Translations under genes and position numbers: made by a program
The notes under the pieces: generated by a model
Seen by the model: the letters and a program-made list of their open reading frames with translations, nothing else
Database searches by the model: none
Told to the model about the DNA's origin: nothing
In this document: positions 10,190 through 22,500 of the stretch, in pieces
Position numbering within the stretch: position 1 is the stretch's first letter
Layout: every line of letters starts with the position of its first letter
DNA from: Brassica napus
Lineage: Eukaryota > Streptophyta > Magnoliopsida > Brassicales > Brassicaceae
Direction of reading: 5' to 3'
Assembly (NCBI RefSeq): GCF_020379485.1
Contig: NC_063445.1
Span: 54,523,422-54,587,421, forward strand
Length of the DNA stretch: 64,000 nucleotides

Positions 10190-11720
10190 TCCTCACACGC
10201 CAAATGGCTCCAAGTACTGTTTGTGTGACTGGTTTAGTGATGTTAGGAGTTTTCAACGCTCCTAAGGCAAATGTTGTAGTATAGTGATTGTCGAACTAGT
10301 TCTGAGGGATATCAAAGCAATGAGAATGCAAGTACTCACTTAATCTAAGTGCAACCAATGATTTAGATGGGTTTTAAGCTATGACTAAAACTAGAAAGCA
10401 ATAACAGAATGATACTTTCTTGACTAAGGGAAAAGAGAACTCATGGGCATAGGGATTAGACCTTGGGTGATCAAGTATCGAACTAAGGATGGCAAATGAT
10501 CAATCAAACTATCAACCTTAAGCCTAGACACAATTCTAAGCAAGCTCTGTGTCTAGATGAATGCTCATTTGCTAACATATCTTGAACATCAAATGTCTTT
10601 GGTTGAATAATATGAAAGCAATCATTACTAACAAGTCTATTAGCTATCTTAGCATCTTTAACAACAAATGTCTTTGGCAAAGTATACTAAAAGCCTAGGA
10701 GAGTTGTCTCAGGCATTTCATCAAACACCTTTCGGGTGGGAAATGCCTATTGATCAACTTTTGAGTGGCCAACTCAGAAGATGCATTAGGAATACTCTAC
10801 TAGCAAGGAACAAGAATGATCTACACTAAAACATCCTAGAACTAACCTAATCACCCTTAATCTCCCTAACCCATGAATTCAAAAGGTGATTTACTCACTA
10901 ATCTCCATGATTCCTCTTAAACCCATATTGAATTTCAGATTAATCATGTAGAGAAATAGATAAGAAATCAACAAGAACACAAGAACATAACAATCAAAAA
11001 TCCAAGAGATGAACTTCTCCAGAGAGTTTTTGTGTCTTTTTCAATAGATCAAAGATAATCTGTCTGGTGGCTACCAAAGATGTTTAAAACATAGGTTTTA
11101 GAAATGTAAAACGTGCATAATGAAATGACCAAAAGGCCCTTGAGAAATCATGAATTCGCCCAAACAAATAGACGCGGAGCGACCTCGGCACGTCGCTGCG
11201 AGAGGTCGCTCCCGGGTCGTTTCTTCGCGAGCGACCTGGCTGTGTCGCTCCGAAGACGTCGCTCCCGGGTCGTCTCCTCGCGAGCGACCTGGCTGTGTCG
11301 CTCTGAGGACGTCGCTCCAGGCTTCGTTGGGTGTCGTCTCGCCATGGAAACGCGAGCGACCTTGGATCGTCGCTCTGGCAAGTCGCTCTTGGAGGGGTGT
11401 CTCGCGATAAAAACGCGAGCGACCTCTCTGCGTCGCTCTGTCAAGGTCGCTCTGGGATGTGTGCCACAGCGACTTCACGGCGTCGCTCCGGTGAGGTCGC
11501 TCTGGTGCGCTGTTCGTCCGTTGATCGCTTTAAACACTTCTTTTGAGCTCCAAATGTACCCAAATGTCTCCAAGAACTCCATGTGGTACTCCAATACCTG
11601 ATAAGGACTCATGTATGCAAAATATAACCTAAACATGGCTAAATCCTAATCTATATGATCAAAATGCACATGGGTGAATGGATAAAACATTAGAAATATG
11701 CAAGATATCATTTAGTTTAA
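10190..11720. repeat. Repeat-derived block, probably from an LTR retrotransposon
   Basis: The block is non-coding, of mixed composition, and ends with a GC-rich array (11177-11510). Its style resembles Brassica gypsy LTR or leader sequence. I cannot find matching LTRs, a primer site or a target duplication, so boundaries and class are uncertain. Confidence 0.35.
11177..11510. repeat. GC-rich tandem array of GAGCGACC...GTCGCTC units
   Basis: Six imperfect units start at about 11177, 11229, 11282, 11354, 11417 and 11469 (unit lengths about 52 to 72 bp). Each opens GAGCGACC and soon has its near reverse complement GTCGCTC, so each unit can fold into a hairpin. GC content is far above the surroundings. 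The array creates overlapping open frames on both strands (11098-11601) that look like artefacts of GC-rich repetition. Confidence 0.75.
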
Positions 11721-12368
11721 AAGACTGGTCCAACGGTTTACAAACCAAACCGGGAGCTTATGATTAAAGTAAAATGCAAATAATAGATAAGATAAGAGTC
11801 ATCCGATCCTATGACAAAAGAGTTATTCATCTCTTAGCGGGGAAGAATTTGATCGTTGTCTACGTCTCCTACTGTCTCAATGTTAGATTCATTTTGTGGT
11901 TTCTTAGATATTTACTTGGTTCCCTTAAGAGTACATGACTCTCGCTTTCTTCGGGAAAAATGTCAATTTCGACCCCAACAATTTCAGTTTTACCAAATAC
12001 GATTCAAACAATTGATCAGTGCCAAATACGAACTCAACTCAATTATAATTAAAAAAACTTCTTAAAACGTGCATAAATCTACACTGACTCTAACAAAAGC
12101 TAGTTAATTGTTAACAAGATAAACCGATGTTATTTCGATATACGAGGAAAAGTGTCAATTTCGACTCCAACAATTTCAGTCGTGCCAAATAGGACCCGAA
12201 CAAATTGTCAGTGCCAAAAAACGACCTCAACTCAATTATAATTTAAGAAAAATTACTCAAACTTTTAAAAATGTGCCTAAACCTACATTGACTCTAACTG
12301 AAGTTAGTCAACCGTTAACATGATAAGACTAACGTCGTTTTGATATATATATATATTTTTAAAAATAT

Positions 12369-12441
12369 GTTCATTCCGGGACTCAAACCCGTGTCGGGAT
12401 ATCTTTTTAAAGGGACACACTAACAACTAGACTAACGTAAC
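12369..12441 (-). repeat. tRNA-like sequence in the left arm of the foldback element
   Basis: On the minus strand this reads with a box A-like TAGTCTAGTTG, then a box B-like GGTTTGAGTCC about 40 bases later, flanked by complementary bases able to form a T-arm (CGGG...CCCG). That spacing is right for a tRNA-derived sequence. Base pairing of the acceptor stem is poor, so I call it a tRNA-like relic, not a working tRNA gene. A matching copy lies in the other arm at about 12917-12992. Confidence 0.45.
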
Positions 12442-12916
12442 TTTTTGAAATATTATTACAAATTGAAATTCCCCATTATATAAACTACTATTCTTCTTCA
12501 TCATCCAATTTAAATCTTTGGTGATTGCTTTTTTATATTTTAATTATTGTTTAATATGTCTAATATTTTGTACAAGATATTTTAGTGAAAGAAAGGTAAA
12601 AGGCCTCTTAACATTTTTGAACAAAATATCAAAAAAATATAATATTAACTTTGAAGAATAAAAAAATTTCCAGTTAACTTTAAAAATTAAAAATAATTTA
12701 TATAAGAAAATTTTATAAATAAATTCAGATCGTATAATAATAAATATTTTATTATTTATATTTAAGTAAGATATACGTTTATTAAAGATATGATAAATAG
12801 AAAACATGTTAATGTATTTATATAAATCAGAAAAAATTATCACGAAAATTTTAAATTGGATAAGATGAAGAAGGATAGTAGTTTATATAATTTCAAATTT
12901 GTAATAATATTTCAAA

Positions 12917-12992
12917 AAGTTATTTTTATCTAGTTGTTAGTGTGCTCCTTTAAAAAGGTATTACAACACGGTTTGAGTTCCATAATGAACAT
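12917..12992 (+). repeat. tRNA-like sequence in the right arm of the foldback element
   Basis: Mirror of the left-arm copy, more diverged: box A-like ATCTAGTTGTTAG followed by GGTTTGAGTTCC. Same interpretation and doubts as for the left-arm copy. Confidence 0.4.
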
Positions 12993-13000
12993 ATATATAT

Positions 13001-13035
<35 letters not shown>

Positions 13036-13910
13036 TAGACGGTTGACTAACTTCTGTTAGAGTCAATGTAGATTTATGCACGTTTTAAAAAGTTCAGGTA
13101 GTTTTTCTTAAATTATAATTAAGTTGATGTCGGTTTTGGCACTGACCATTTTTCGGGTGCTATTTGGCACGATTGAAAGTGTTGGGATCGAAATTGATAC
13201 TTTTTCGTATATCAAAACGACGTTATTTTATCTTGTTAACGATTGAACAACTTCTGTTAGAGTCAATATAGATTTAAGCATGATTTAAGAAGTTTGAGTA
13301 GTTTTTTTGAATTATAATCGAGTTGATTTCTATTCGGCACTGATCAACTACCTAAATTGTTGTGTCGAAATTGACACCTTTGCCCCGCTTCTTGTTTATG
13401 AGATTGAGAAGCTCAGCCCAAAAGGCCATTAACTTTATATATTATTTATGTTAAAAGCCCATAAACAGTGTAGTAAATTTTTTTTAACCAATTAAGACTT
13501 AACGAAGCCCATAACCAGTCTAGTAATTTTCTAACCAATTAAGACCTAACCAGCTTACACACATAAGTATAGTTCTCAAAGTCAAATTCTTTAATTTTGA
13601 ACAAACACTATACACTTTTTTTTTTTTTGAAAAAAGGGCATTCTAACAAACACTATACACTTACAAACACACATTCGCATAACTTCTACTTTGATAAGCT
13701 GAAACCACCAAAAAATGATTCTGCTAATGAAACGTATACTATCTGAATTTAAATCTACACTTACAAACACACATTTCTATTTATTTGCAACTATTTTTGG
13801 AAAAGTATATTAAAAACGAATCGTATTACTAGGAAAATTGGTGTACTTTACGTACTTTCTAAGAAAAGAATGGCTTACCACAAAAATCTACGAGAAATAT
13901 CCTAAGATAT

Positions 13911-15100
13911 CACTAAAAAGGTTGAGAAAATTGCTAAAACAAAACAAAAAAATAACATAGTTGTCTGTATAGTATAAAACCATCACTAAGTTGTCCCTAT
14001 AGTATAATATTTTTCATAATCCCAAAACTAACATTTCCTTAATCAAATTAAACATAAATTAAAACCATTTTTAAAAAGTTTAATGAAAAAAAATAAAGTA
14101 ATACCATAATGTTTTAGAAAGGAAAAAAAAATTTAAAAACAATTTAAAAAAAAAACACACGACACATATCAAAAATATCTCGTAACCTAATTGCATTTGG
14201 TTTCTAAAATCCTCCGAAACTATTCTTTTAAAATCCTCTAAAGTAGAACTTGATTCCAATAACAGTAACCTACTCCATTTATCATCAGCCAAAAAAATCC
14301 ATCATGTGCTTACACTAAATTCCCAAACACCACATATTGTATAGATATGCATCATAGAGCAAGAGTTTTTGAAAATCACAAGATAAACTACGGAGAAATC
14401 ATAGATTGATGAAGAAGAAAAGCAAAAATCATTTTTTTTTTGATATTTTGATAAAGAAAATCGACCGAGACACGTTTTAGGAAATTAGAATATTTTTACA
14501 ATATTTTCTTAACTGAAACTTCCTTAATTTTCGGAAAAACTGGTTTTTTATCCGTAGAAGGCACCTTCTGCACTGTGTAGAACCATGACAAAAATTCTGA
14601 ATACAATTTCTATTTTTTGTAGACGTTCGTGTTAAGTTTAGATTTCGCATACCCGAAACTTTAGAATACTTCATAAAAGTAGAAACTGTATTCAAAAGAA
14701 AAGTAGCGATCTTTACAATTAGTAGAATTCGCATTCTCCATATTTAGAATTTTAATCATTTTTAGATTGTTTCTTCTAAAAAAAGTAGATGGACTTGTTT
14801 ATTCTGGAATTTTTTTTCTACTAACACATTTTCCGTAGAAGACGAATTCTACTTTTAGTGGAACGTTATTTTAAAATTTTATTTATCAAGTTTTTTAACC
14901 AAAAAAAATATGTGTTTGTGTATATAGGTGTTTTATTAATTGTTTATATTTTTTAAAAAAAATTGGATTCAAAAAACTATTTATTTCATTAAATTTCAAA
15001 AATAGAAAGGATAAAAAGGAGAATAAATAGACAAATATGATTTTATACCGTAGAGACAACTATGTTGTTTTTTTGTTTCGTTTTGGCAATTTTTCCAAAA
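13911..15100 (-). mobile_element. Decayed Mutator-like element with terminal inverted repeats
   Basis: About 50 bases at 13925-13980 (GAAAATTGCTAAAACAAAAC... to a GTTGTCTGTATAGTATAAAA end) match the reverse complement of 15041-15095 closely, giving terminal inverted repeats around 1.2 kb. Between them, on the minus strand, lies a piece of MULE transposase N-terminal domain (14080-14345). The exact ends are blurred because the right terminus runs into the next MITE. No clear 9-bp duplication was found. Confidence 0.6.
14080..14345 (-). pseudogene. MULE transposase N-terminal (PB1-like) fragment
   Basis: Minus-strand reading gives M-H-I-Y-T-I-C-G-V-W-E-F, a stop, then W-I-F-L-A-D-D-K-W-S-R and T-L-E-D-F-K-R-I-V-S-E-D-F. 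The pattern (G-x-W...W-x-F...D...then T-L-E-x-(L/F)-K-x-x-V-x-E-D-F) is that of the N-terminal domain before plant MuDR transposases. Only this domain remains, with an internal stop and a poly-Phe tail; the catalytic part is absent. Confidence 0.55.
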
Positions 15101-15580
15101 ATGTTTTAGTCACAAAAATAGACCATAATGAAGAAAATGACCAAATGTTTCATTAAATAGGTAAATATACATTTATACCCATAGAGTTAACTAATTCAAA
15201 CCTTAAGATTTAGAGTTAAGGGGTGGAGATTTATGATTGAAGTTTAAAATTCTATAAAATAAAAAATAAATATTAAGTTTCAAAAACTATTTTCGAATTA
15301 CAAAAAGAAAATTTGAAAAAAAAAAATAAAAAAAATTTCAAAAATAAAAATTCAAAAATAAAAATTTATAAAAAAGTTCGAATTTGAAAACATATAATCT
15401 AAAACTATAAAAAAAATTCTATTTTTTTATATATATGTTTTTAAATATTTTTAAATATTTTTTTATATCTAGGGTATTAGTATCATTTTACCTATTAAAT
15501 GAAACATTTTGGTCATTTTTCTCCTTGTGATCTATTTTTGTGACCAAAACTTGAAAATGGTCTATTTAAGAGAATTGCTC
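15084..15580. mobile_element. MITE of the GGGCAATTCTCT family
   Basis: Inverted arms GTCACAAAAATAGACC (15109) and GGTCTATTTTTGTGACC (rc pairing at about 15528-15545) extend through a matching ATGTTTCATTAAATAGGTAAA segment (about 15150) and its mirror (about 15488). The right end AAGAGAATTGCTC matches the family terminus seen at 483. The centre is AT-rich and non-coding. The left end abuts or overlaps the MULE terminus, so no target duplication can be read. Confidence 0.65.
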
Positions 15581-15657
15581 AAAATCTATTCTTTCTGTTT
15601 TTTATTTTATTTTATTTATCATGGCCACATCGGACTGAAAAAAAAATCAATAGAAAG

Positions 15658-16418
15658 CAATATTTTTAAAACCGGACCGGCTACCGAACCGGAAATGTTT
15701 TGGGTCATATGTCATTGTGGTTCGTCCGGTCTAAACCGGGTTCGATCGGGTTTACTTAGATTAAACTATATTTAATTATATTTTATAAATAATATGCATA
15801 TTTTTTTAAAAAAAAATAGACAATATCAAATAAAATGTTTACATAGCCATAATGTGTAGAAAACCTTAAAATCTAAAATCAATATGAAAAGCACATTTAA
15901 ACTTTATTCGCAAATCTTATCACCCTAAATCTTCATCACCTTTAAAAAAATATATATACATATTAGGTAAAAGTTACATTTTGAAATACAAATTTTAGAA
16001 ACGTAAATATTTCAATTATTTAAAGTCTTCAAAACAAGTGAATAAGTGATCATGAAATAAAAATTTAAACAAGGTGAGAAGTAGACAAAAACAATATCTT
16101 GACGTGAATATTAAACTTTATGAATCTTGTAATTTATAAGTTGTAAAAACGACAAAAGAAAAAAACGAGAGACGATACTTTATTAATCTTTGATAAATCT
16201 TATTTTTACTTAAAAAGAAGAAAAATTAATTGTTTCACTAACAAAAGTTTTGCATATATACGAACTGGAGTTTGAGCGGTTCATTGGGTCGTCGATTCCC
16301 GGGTTTTTGACGGTTCAATAGGGATTTTTAACTGGTTCGATTTTAGTTGGGTTTTAGCACTAATCCGACCCGGATTATTTTTGGTTCTTGGTTCAATCCG
16401 GACCGTCTAAAAACACTG
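15658..16418. mobile_element. hAT-like non-autonomous element, 761 bp, in the PWD promoter
   Basis: Terminal inverted repeats CAATATTTTTAAAACCGGACCGG (left, written here as two parts: CAATATTTTTAAAA and CCGGACCGG) and CAGTGTTTTTAGACGGTCCGG (right, reverse complement; CAGTGTTTTTAGA then CGGTCCGG). Flanked by 8-bp copies ATAGAAAG (15650-15657) and ATGGAAAG (16419-16426), one mismatch, the size expected for hAT insertions. Subterminal GGTTCG/CCGGTT motifs are rich at both ends. No transposase. Its right end is 118 bp before the PWD start codon. Confidence 0.8.
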
Positions 16419-16535
16419 ATGGAAAGCTATAAGAAAAAGAAGATATTTTCTAGATATGTTTTTAGCAATTTTCTCAGTGCATTTTTCTGGACTTTGAAGA
16501 AGATTTGAGAAAAATCTCTCTTATCACCACCTCCA

Positions 16536-19500
16536 ATGGAGAGCATTGGCAGCCACTGTAACACCTCTCCCTTCACCTCCATCACAAGAAACTCCTCTCT
16601 CCCCAGACTCGTTCACTTCACTCCCAGAGTATTCCACCTCCGCCACCAGTCAGACTCTCGTCGTCTCACATGCTCTGCTTCTTCCTCCACCATGTAAAGT
16701 CTCTTCCTTTCCTCCTACTTTCAATCAAAACCGTTAATTAATTTGCAAAAATTGAAACTTTGATCTGACCCAGTGAAGAACAACGGATGAACAAAGATGG
16801 GTCGGGTCCGTCGAGAAAGAAAGTGAAGTTAAACGTGAGACTTAACCATCAAGTCAAGTTCGGTGAGCACGTGGCTATCTTTGGCTCAGCTGAAGAGATT
16901 GGCTCCTGGAAGGAGAAATCTCCTCTCACTTGGACTGAAACTGGATGGGTTTGCGAGCTTCACCTCAACGGAGGCCAGCCTCTGGAGTTCAAGTTCGTCA
17001 TTGTGAAAACCGACGGTTCGCTCTCATGGGAGTCCGGTGACAACCGCGTCCTTAACCTCCCCAAGTCCGGAGCTTTCTCCCTCGTATGCCACTGGGACGC
17101 TACTAGAGAGGCCCTTGATGTTGTCTCTCAGGAGGAGGTTGGTGAGGGAGAGAGAGTGGTGGGGAGTAGTGAGAACGGTGCGCAGCTTCGGAAGAGTACG
17201 TTGGCTGGGGAGTGGAAAGGGAAAGAGGCTTCCTTTATGAGTTCTAATGAGCATGGAAGCAGAGAGGTTGGGAGGAGTTGGGATACTAGTGGTCTTGAAG
17301 GTCCGGGTCTCAAGATGGTGGAAGGTGATCGCAACTCTAGGAACTGGTGGAGAAAGGTATTACTATGAGTTTGGATGTGTACCTTTTAGTTAAAAGCAAT
17401 GTTCAAGAAATTGCTAGGCTGTGGCTAGGCGCCTTATAGAGAATTATTGTTTAGGCGGGTGTCGGCTTCACCGTTTTTTTTAATTAAAAATTGGTTAAAA
17501 AAATCGTTTCAGACCTGATTTGCTGAGTAGGCGCCGCCTAGACCAATTTTTAAGCTTTCACATTTGGATGAAACTATAGATTTATAATGTTTCTTGTATT
17601 ATGAATGAGAATACATAGTTGTTTATATATTACATCAAGAGAACCCTAATGAGTTATTAACAGAATATACGAGAATATATGATTGTATAATACATCATTT
17701 CAGACCCGATTTGCTGACTAGGCACTGCCTAGACCAATTTTTAAGCTTTCACATTTGGATGAAACTGTCTCTTATTTGTTGAATCTTTTCATGTGTTCAA
17801 AGCTTGAAATGGTACGGGAGGTTATAGTTGGGAGTGTTGAGAGGGAGGAAAGGTTGAAGGCGCTTATATACTCTGCAGTGTATTTGAAGGTTTCTCTAAT
17901 TCTCTTCTTTGTAGCCTTATCTGGAAGTTCACCTTTGTTTATCTTTGTTTTGGTTTTGTTTGGCATCTTATGCAGTGGATAAACACAGGACAGATTCCAT
18001 GTTTTGAAGATGGAGGGCATCACCGTCCGAACCGGCATGCTGAGATCTCCAGGCTTATATTCCGTGAGTTGGAGAACATTTGCAGCAAGAAAGATGCTAC
18101 TGCAGAGGTGACACATTTTTTAACCAGTCTATTGTAATGTTCAAGAAATAGCTAGGCGGGATTAGCGACTAGGCGGATTATTCGGGTCTAGGCAAGGCAT
18201 TATTTATTTATTTTATATAGATTTTACATTTATGTAAAAAATTAGTTTTTGGATTTAATTATAAAATTATTTTGATGAATCAAAATTATATTATACAAAA
18301 CAAAAGAAATTATCAAATTTGTGGATTTGTACTAATACTATTGCTTAATGTAACAAATTTAGACAAATTAAAATTGATTTAAACCGATATTAACTGATTT
18401 AGAACAATCTAATGTAGAACAATCTAATCTGATTTGAGTAGTATAAATTGGATTTTAAGAAAATTATTTTGGCTAAGACCGAGTTGTAGCTTCTCTAAGT
18501 TGGATATGCTTTTGTTTGGTAGGAAGTGCTTGTTGCTAGGAAAATCCATCCGTGTTTACCTTCTTTCAAAGCAGAGTTCACTGCATCTGTCCCTCTAACT
18601 AGAATTAGAGACATCGCCCATCGCAATGACATTCCTCATGATCTCAAGGTAATAATAATACTCTCTTTACCTGTTCTGTCACTAAAGGAGTTAACTGTCA
18701 TAGTATTCATTACAAGATATCTTTGTTCCAGCAAGAGATCAAGCACACAATACAAAACAAGCTCCACCGGAATGCCGGTCCAGAAGATCTAATTGCAACA
18801 GAAGCAATGCTTGAGAGAATCACTGAGACCCCAGGAAAATACAGTGGAGACTTTGTGGAGCAGTTCAAAATATTCCATAATGAGCTTAAGGATTTCTTTA
18901 ATGCTGGAAGGTACTTACATTTTCTGAAGCCAACCCTTTTCTTTCATCATATGTGTAATGGTTTTATAGCTCTTGTATCTTGTTGCAGCCTCACTGAACA
19001 ACTTGATTCTATGAAAGTTTCTATGGATGAGAGAGGTCTTTCTGCTCTCACTTTGTTTCTTGAATGTAAAGAGGTAAAATATTAAACACAATCATTGCAA
19101 AGTTAGTTATTGTAGTCTGCATGAGTCTTGATTTGCATAATATTTATATTTACCAGCGCCTTGACGCATCTGGAGAATCAAGCAATGTTTTGGAGTTGAT
19201 TAAAACTATGCATTCTCTGGCTTCTCTAAGAGAAACAATTGTTAAGGAACTTAATAGAGGCTTGCGAAATGATGCTCCTGATGCTGCCATTGCAATGCGC
19301 CAGAAGGTGAGCTTTTCTTAAACACAGTTTACATTATCAATTAGCAATTTGTTTATTTATATAGTTTGCTACCTTTGTTTAGTGGCGTCTTTGTGAGATT
19401 GGCCTCGAGGATTACTTCTTTGTTCTACTAAGCAGGTCTGCATAAGATTTTTTTAATTTCTTTTGGAGCATCTTTATTTCCCAGCCTCATGTCTTGTCAA

Positions 19501-22500
19501 TGATTTTTTGAGTAGATTCCTGAATGCTCTTGAAACTATGGGAGGAGCTGTTAAACTGGCGAAAGATGTGGGATCAAGAGATGTTTCCTCGTGGAATGAT
19601 CCTCTAGATGCTTTGCTCTTGGGTGTTCACCAAGTGGGTCTATCTGGTTGGAAGCAAGAGGAATGTTTAGCCATTGGAAACGAACTCCTAGCGTGGCGGG
19701 AGAGAGACCCACTTGAAAAAGAAGGTTACTTCCTTCTCTCACTTATCTCAACTCCTTCTCCATGTAAATAACTAGAAGCTGCTTATGCTCATTTCTTATG
19801 TAGGGGAAGAGGATGGGAAAACGATTTGGGCCATGAGGCTGAAAGCAACACTTGATCGAGCAAGGAGATTAACAGCAGAATATTCTGATTTGCTTCTTCA
19901 AATATTTCCTTCTAATGTGGAGGTACACATAATCACATGCCTTACATTCTGAATGTTAGTGATGCACAAACTCGTTTTTGTTCAACCAGAAAAAGACTTA
20001 TTAGACCAAATCATTACTCTGCTGCTAATATTAATAGAACTTGCTTCTCGTTTCAGATATTAGGAAGAGCTCTAGGGATTCCAGAGAACAGTGTCAAGAC
20101 CTATACAGAAGCTGAGATTCGTGCTGGGTAAGTCTGTCCTTTACTTCCTTGTACTTAACTTAAGCCGTACAAACAGCCTCATGAAATCATTTGAGAATGT
20201 TTCTCTTTCTGTATATTCCTCTGACCAAACCTGTGCTTCTACCTTGAAGGATAATATTTCAGATCTCAAAGCTCTGCACTGTTCTTCTGAAAGCTGTTAG
20301 AAACACACTTGGTTCTGAGGGATGGGACGTCATTGTTCCTGGATCCATTTCTGGGACATTAGTTCAGGTACGTGGAGAAGGCAAATGAACAACATAGCTT
20401 TGGTCTTCACTTTATTGCTTTGTGATTCATTTTCATTTCCAAGGCCAGCTGTTGACTCATACTGTCTGGTCTCAGTGTTTTAAAAGATAATGTTATGTGT
20501 GAACTCTTCTTAAGTACAACTTTTTACTGATGATTGCAAATGCATAAAACAGTTAATGTCTGTGTGTTGCTTGGCTTTGTAACTTGGATGAGAATTCACA
20601 GTTGCGTATTTTTCTCTTGGGTTTTGTGACTGCAGGTGGATAGCATTGTGCCAGGTTCATTACCATCAACTGATGGTGGTCCTGTTATTTTATTGGTCAA
20701 CAAAGCTGATGGCGATGAAGAGGTTTTAACCAAACACTCAACCTCATTGTGACTCCTAGCATCATTCTAAAGATTACATTGTAACAGGTAAGTGCTGCTA
20801 ATGGGAACATAGCCGGAGTCATGCTTCTCCAGGAACTGCCTCACTTGTCCCACCTTGGCGTTAGAGCGCGGCAGGCAATATAACCTTCACCCCCTTATTT
20901 CATTTCCCAAAAAAATCTACTAAAGAAGTGCATTGTTGACACTCTATTTCACATCACACAGGAGAAAATAGTCTTTGTGACATGTGATGACGATGAAAAG
21001 GTGGCTGACATACGGCGACTTGTTGAAAAATATGTGAGGTAAATTCATTCTGACGCTATCCTAGAGGCTCTATGTCTCTTCTCTAATGTTCTTTATAATG
21101 TGAACCTTACAGTTTGGAAGCATCTCCAAGCAATGTGAATCTGATACTGTCAACTGAAGATAACAAAAGGACGGATAAGAAGAGTGTATCTGTCAGTGAA
21201 GAAGAGTCAAAGCCTGTTTCCTCATCTTCTAATAGCCTCCTTTACTCATCCAAGGTCAAACTCTTGATATCTCTTGTGGCTACCTACACTTTCACACTCA
21301 GATTGCATACCGATTTAGGAAATGTTCGTCCACAGGATATCCCTAGTGGAGGAATCATAGCACTTGCTGATTCAGATGTATCAACATCTGGTTCAAAAGC
21401 TGCTGCTTGTGGTCTTCTTGCTTCTTTAGCAGCAGCCTCTGCTAGAGGTAAAGTTTTCCTTAGGCCTTCAGATTTTATAACTGAACCAAAATTTTCGATT
21501 TTTGGTTCGGTTATGGTTTTGAGATTGGTTTAATTCGATGAGATTTTGAACATGATTAGGTTTTCTGTTAGGTTCGGTTTCCGATTTTCAAAAAAGAAAA
21601 ACCCAAAATATCCAAAATTAACCGAAATAACCGAATCAAATTAACCAAAATAACTAAACTAACAATTTAACCGAAAATATCCGAGTTTTTAGAAAATTAC
21701 GCTGAAATTTAAGTGACAAAAAAAATCGGTTATTTTCGGAAGTAAAATTAAAAACCGAAATTAACTGAAAACTGGACTGATTGTTGTGGTATACTTTGGT
21801 GGGAATGTGGCGAACCGAACTACCCGAAACCGAAAATATCTTAATGGGATTAAATTGAGTGGAACAATATCTGATTGCTTTGTCTGGTTTGATAATGAAT
21901 CTGCAGTGCACAGCGAACATGGAGTTCCAGCATCATTTAAGGTTCCAACCGGAGTTGTCATACCTTTTGGCTCCATGGAGTCAGCTTTAAAGCAAAGCAA
22001 CTCAGAAGAAAAGTTTACATCTCTCCTAGAAAAGCTAGAAACCGCCACACCTCAAGACGGTGAGCTAGACAGCATATGTGATCAGATCCATGAACTGATG
22101 AACTCACTGCAAGTCCCTAAAGAAACAATCAACAGCATAAGCAAAGCCTTTCCCAAAGACGCTCGTCTCATCGTTCGTTCAAGCGCCAACGTAGAGGACT
22201 TAGCTGGAATGTCAGCAGCAGGACTCTATGAATCAATCCCCAACGTGAGTCCCTCAGATTCTTCAGTGTTCTCTGCTTCCGTTTGCGGAGTTTGGGCTTC
22301 TCTCTACACAAGAAGAGCTGTCCTAAGCCGTAAAGCTGCTGGTGTCTCTCAGAGAGAGGCTTCAATGGCGGTTCTCGTTCAAGAAATGCTTTCTCCGGAC
22401 TTATCTTTCGTTCTTCACACTGTGAGTCCTTCTGATCCAAAGAGCAACCTAGTGGAAGCTGAGATTGCTCCTGGTTTAGGTGAGACTTTAGCTTCAGGGA

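Larger units (their letters stand above)
11953..13386. mobile_element. Foldback (long inverted-repeat) element, 1.43 kb, MULE-like
   Basis: The left end (GGGAAAAATGTCAATTTCGAC) and the reverse complement of the right end (GGGCAAAGGTGTCAATTTCGAC) match, and the inverted pairing continues to about 12520 on the left and 12840 on the right, leaving a loop of about 320 bp. Each arm contains two tandem copies of a subterminal block (GTCAATTTCGAC...CAACTCAATTATAATT), visible at 11961 and 12146 on the left and mirrored on the right. The flanks CGCTTTCTTC and CGCTTCTTG may be a degraded 9-bp target duplication. No transposase; the 99-codon frame at 12544-12843 is AT-rich loop sequence. Confidence 0.8.

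Noticed and set aside
11098..11601. Several overlapping ORFs on both strands (up to 162 codons)
   Set aside because: They come from the GC-rich GAGCGACC repeat array, exist in all frames on both strands and contain only repeat-derived Arg/Ser strings.
12369..12441. Functional tRNA gene
   Set aside because: Box A and box B-like motifs exist, but the acceptor stem does not pair well and the copy lies in an inverted-repeat element; kept only as tRNA-like repeat.
12544..12843. 99-codon minus ORF
   Set aside because: Ile/Phe/Lys-rich translation of the AT-rich loop of the foldback element.
14477..14734. 85-codon minus ORF between the MULE ends
   Set aside because: It lies where transposase could be, but shows no MULE catalytic motif; probably chance.
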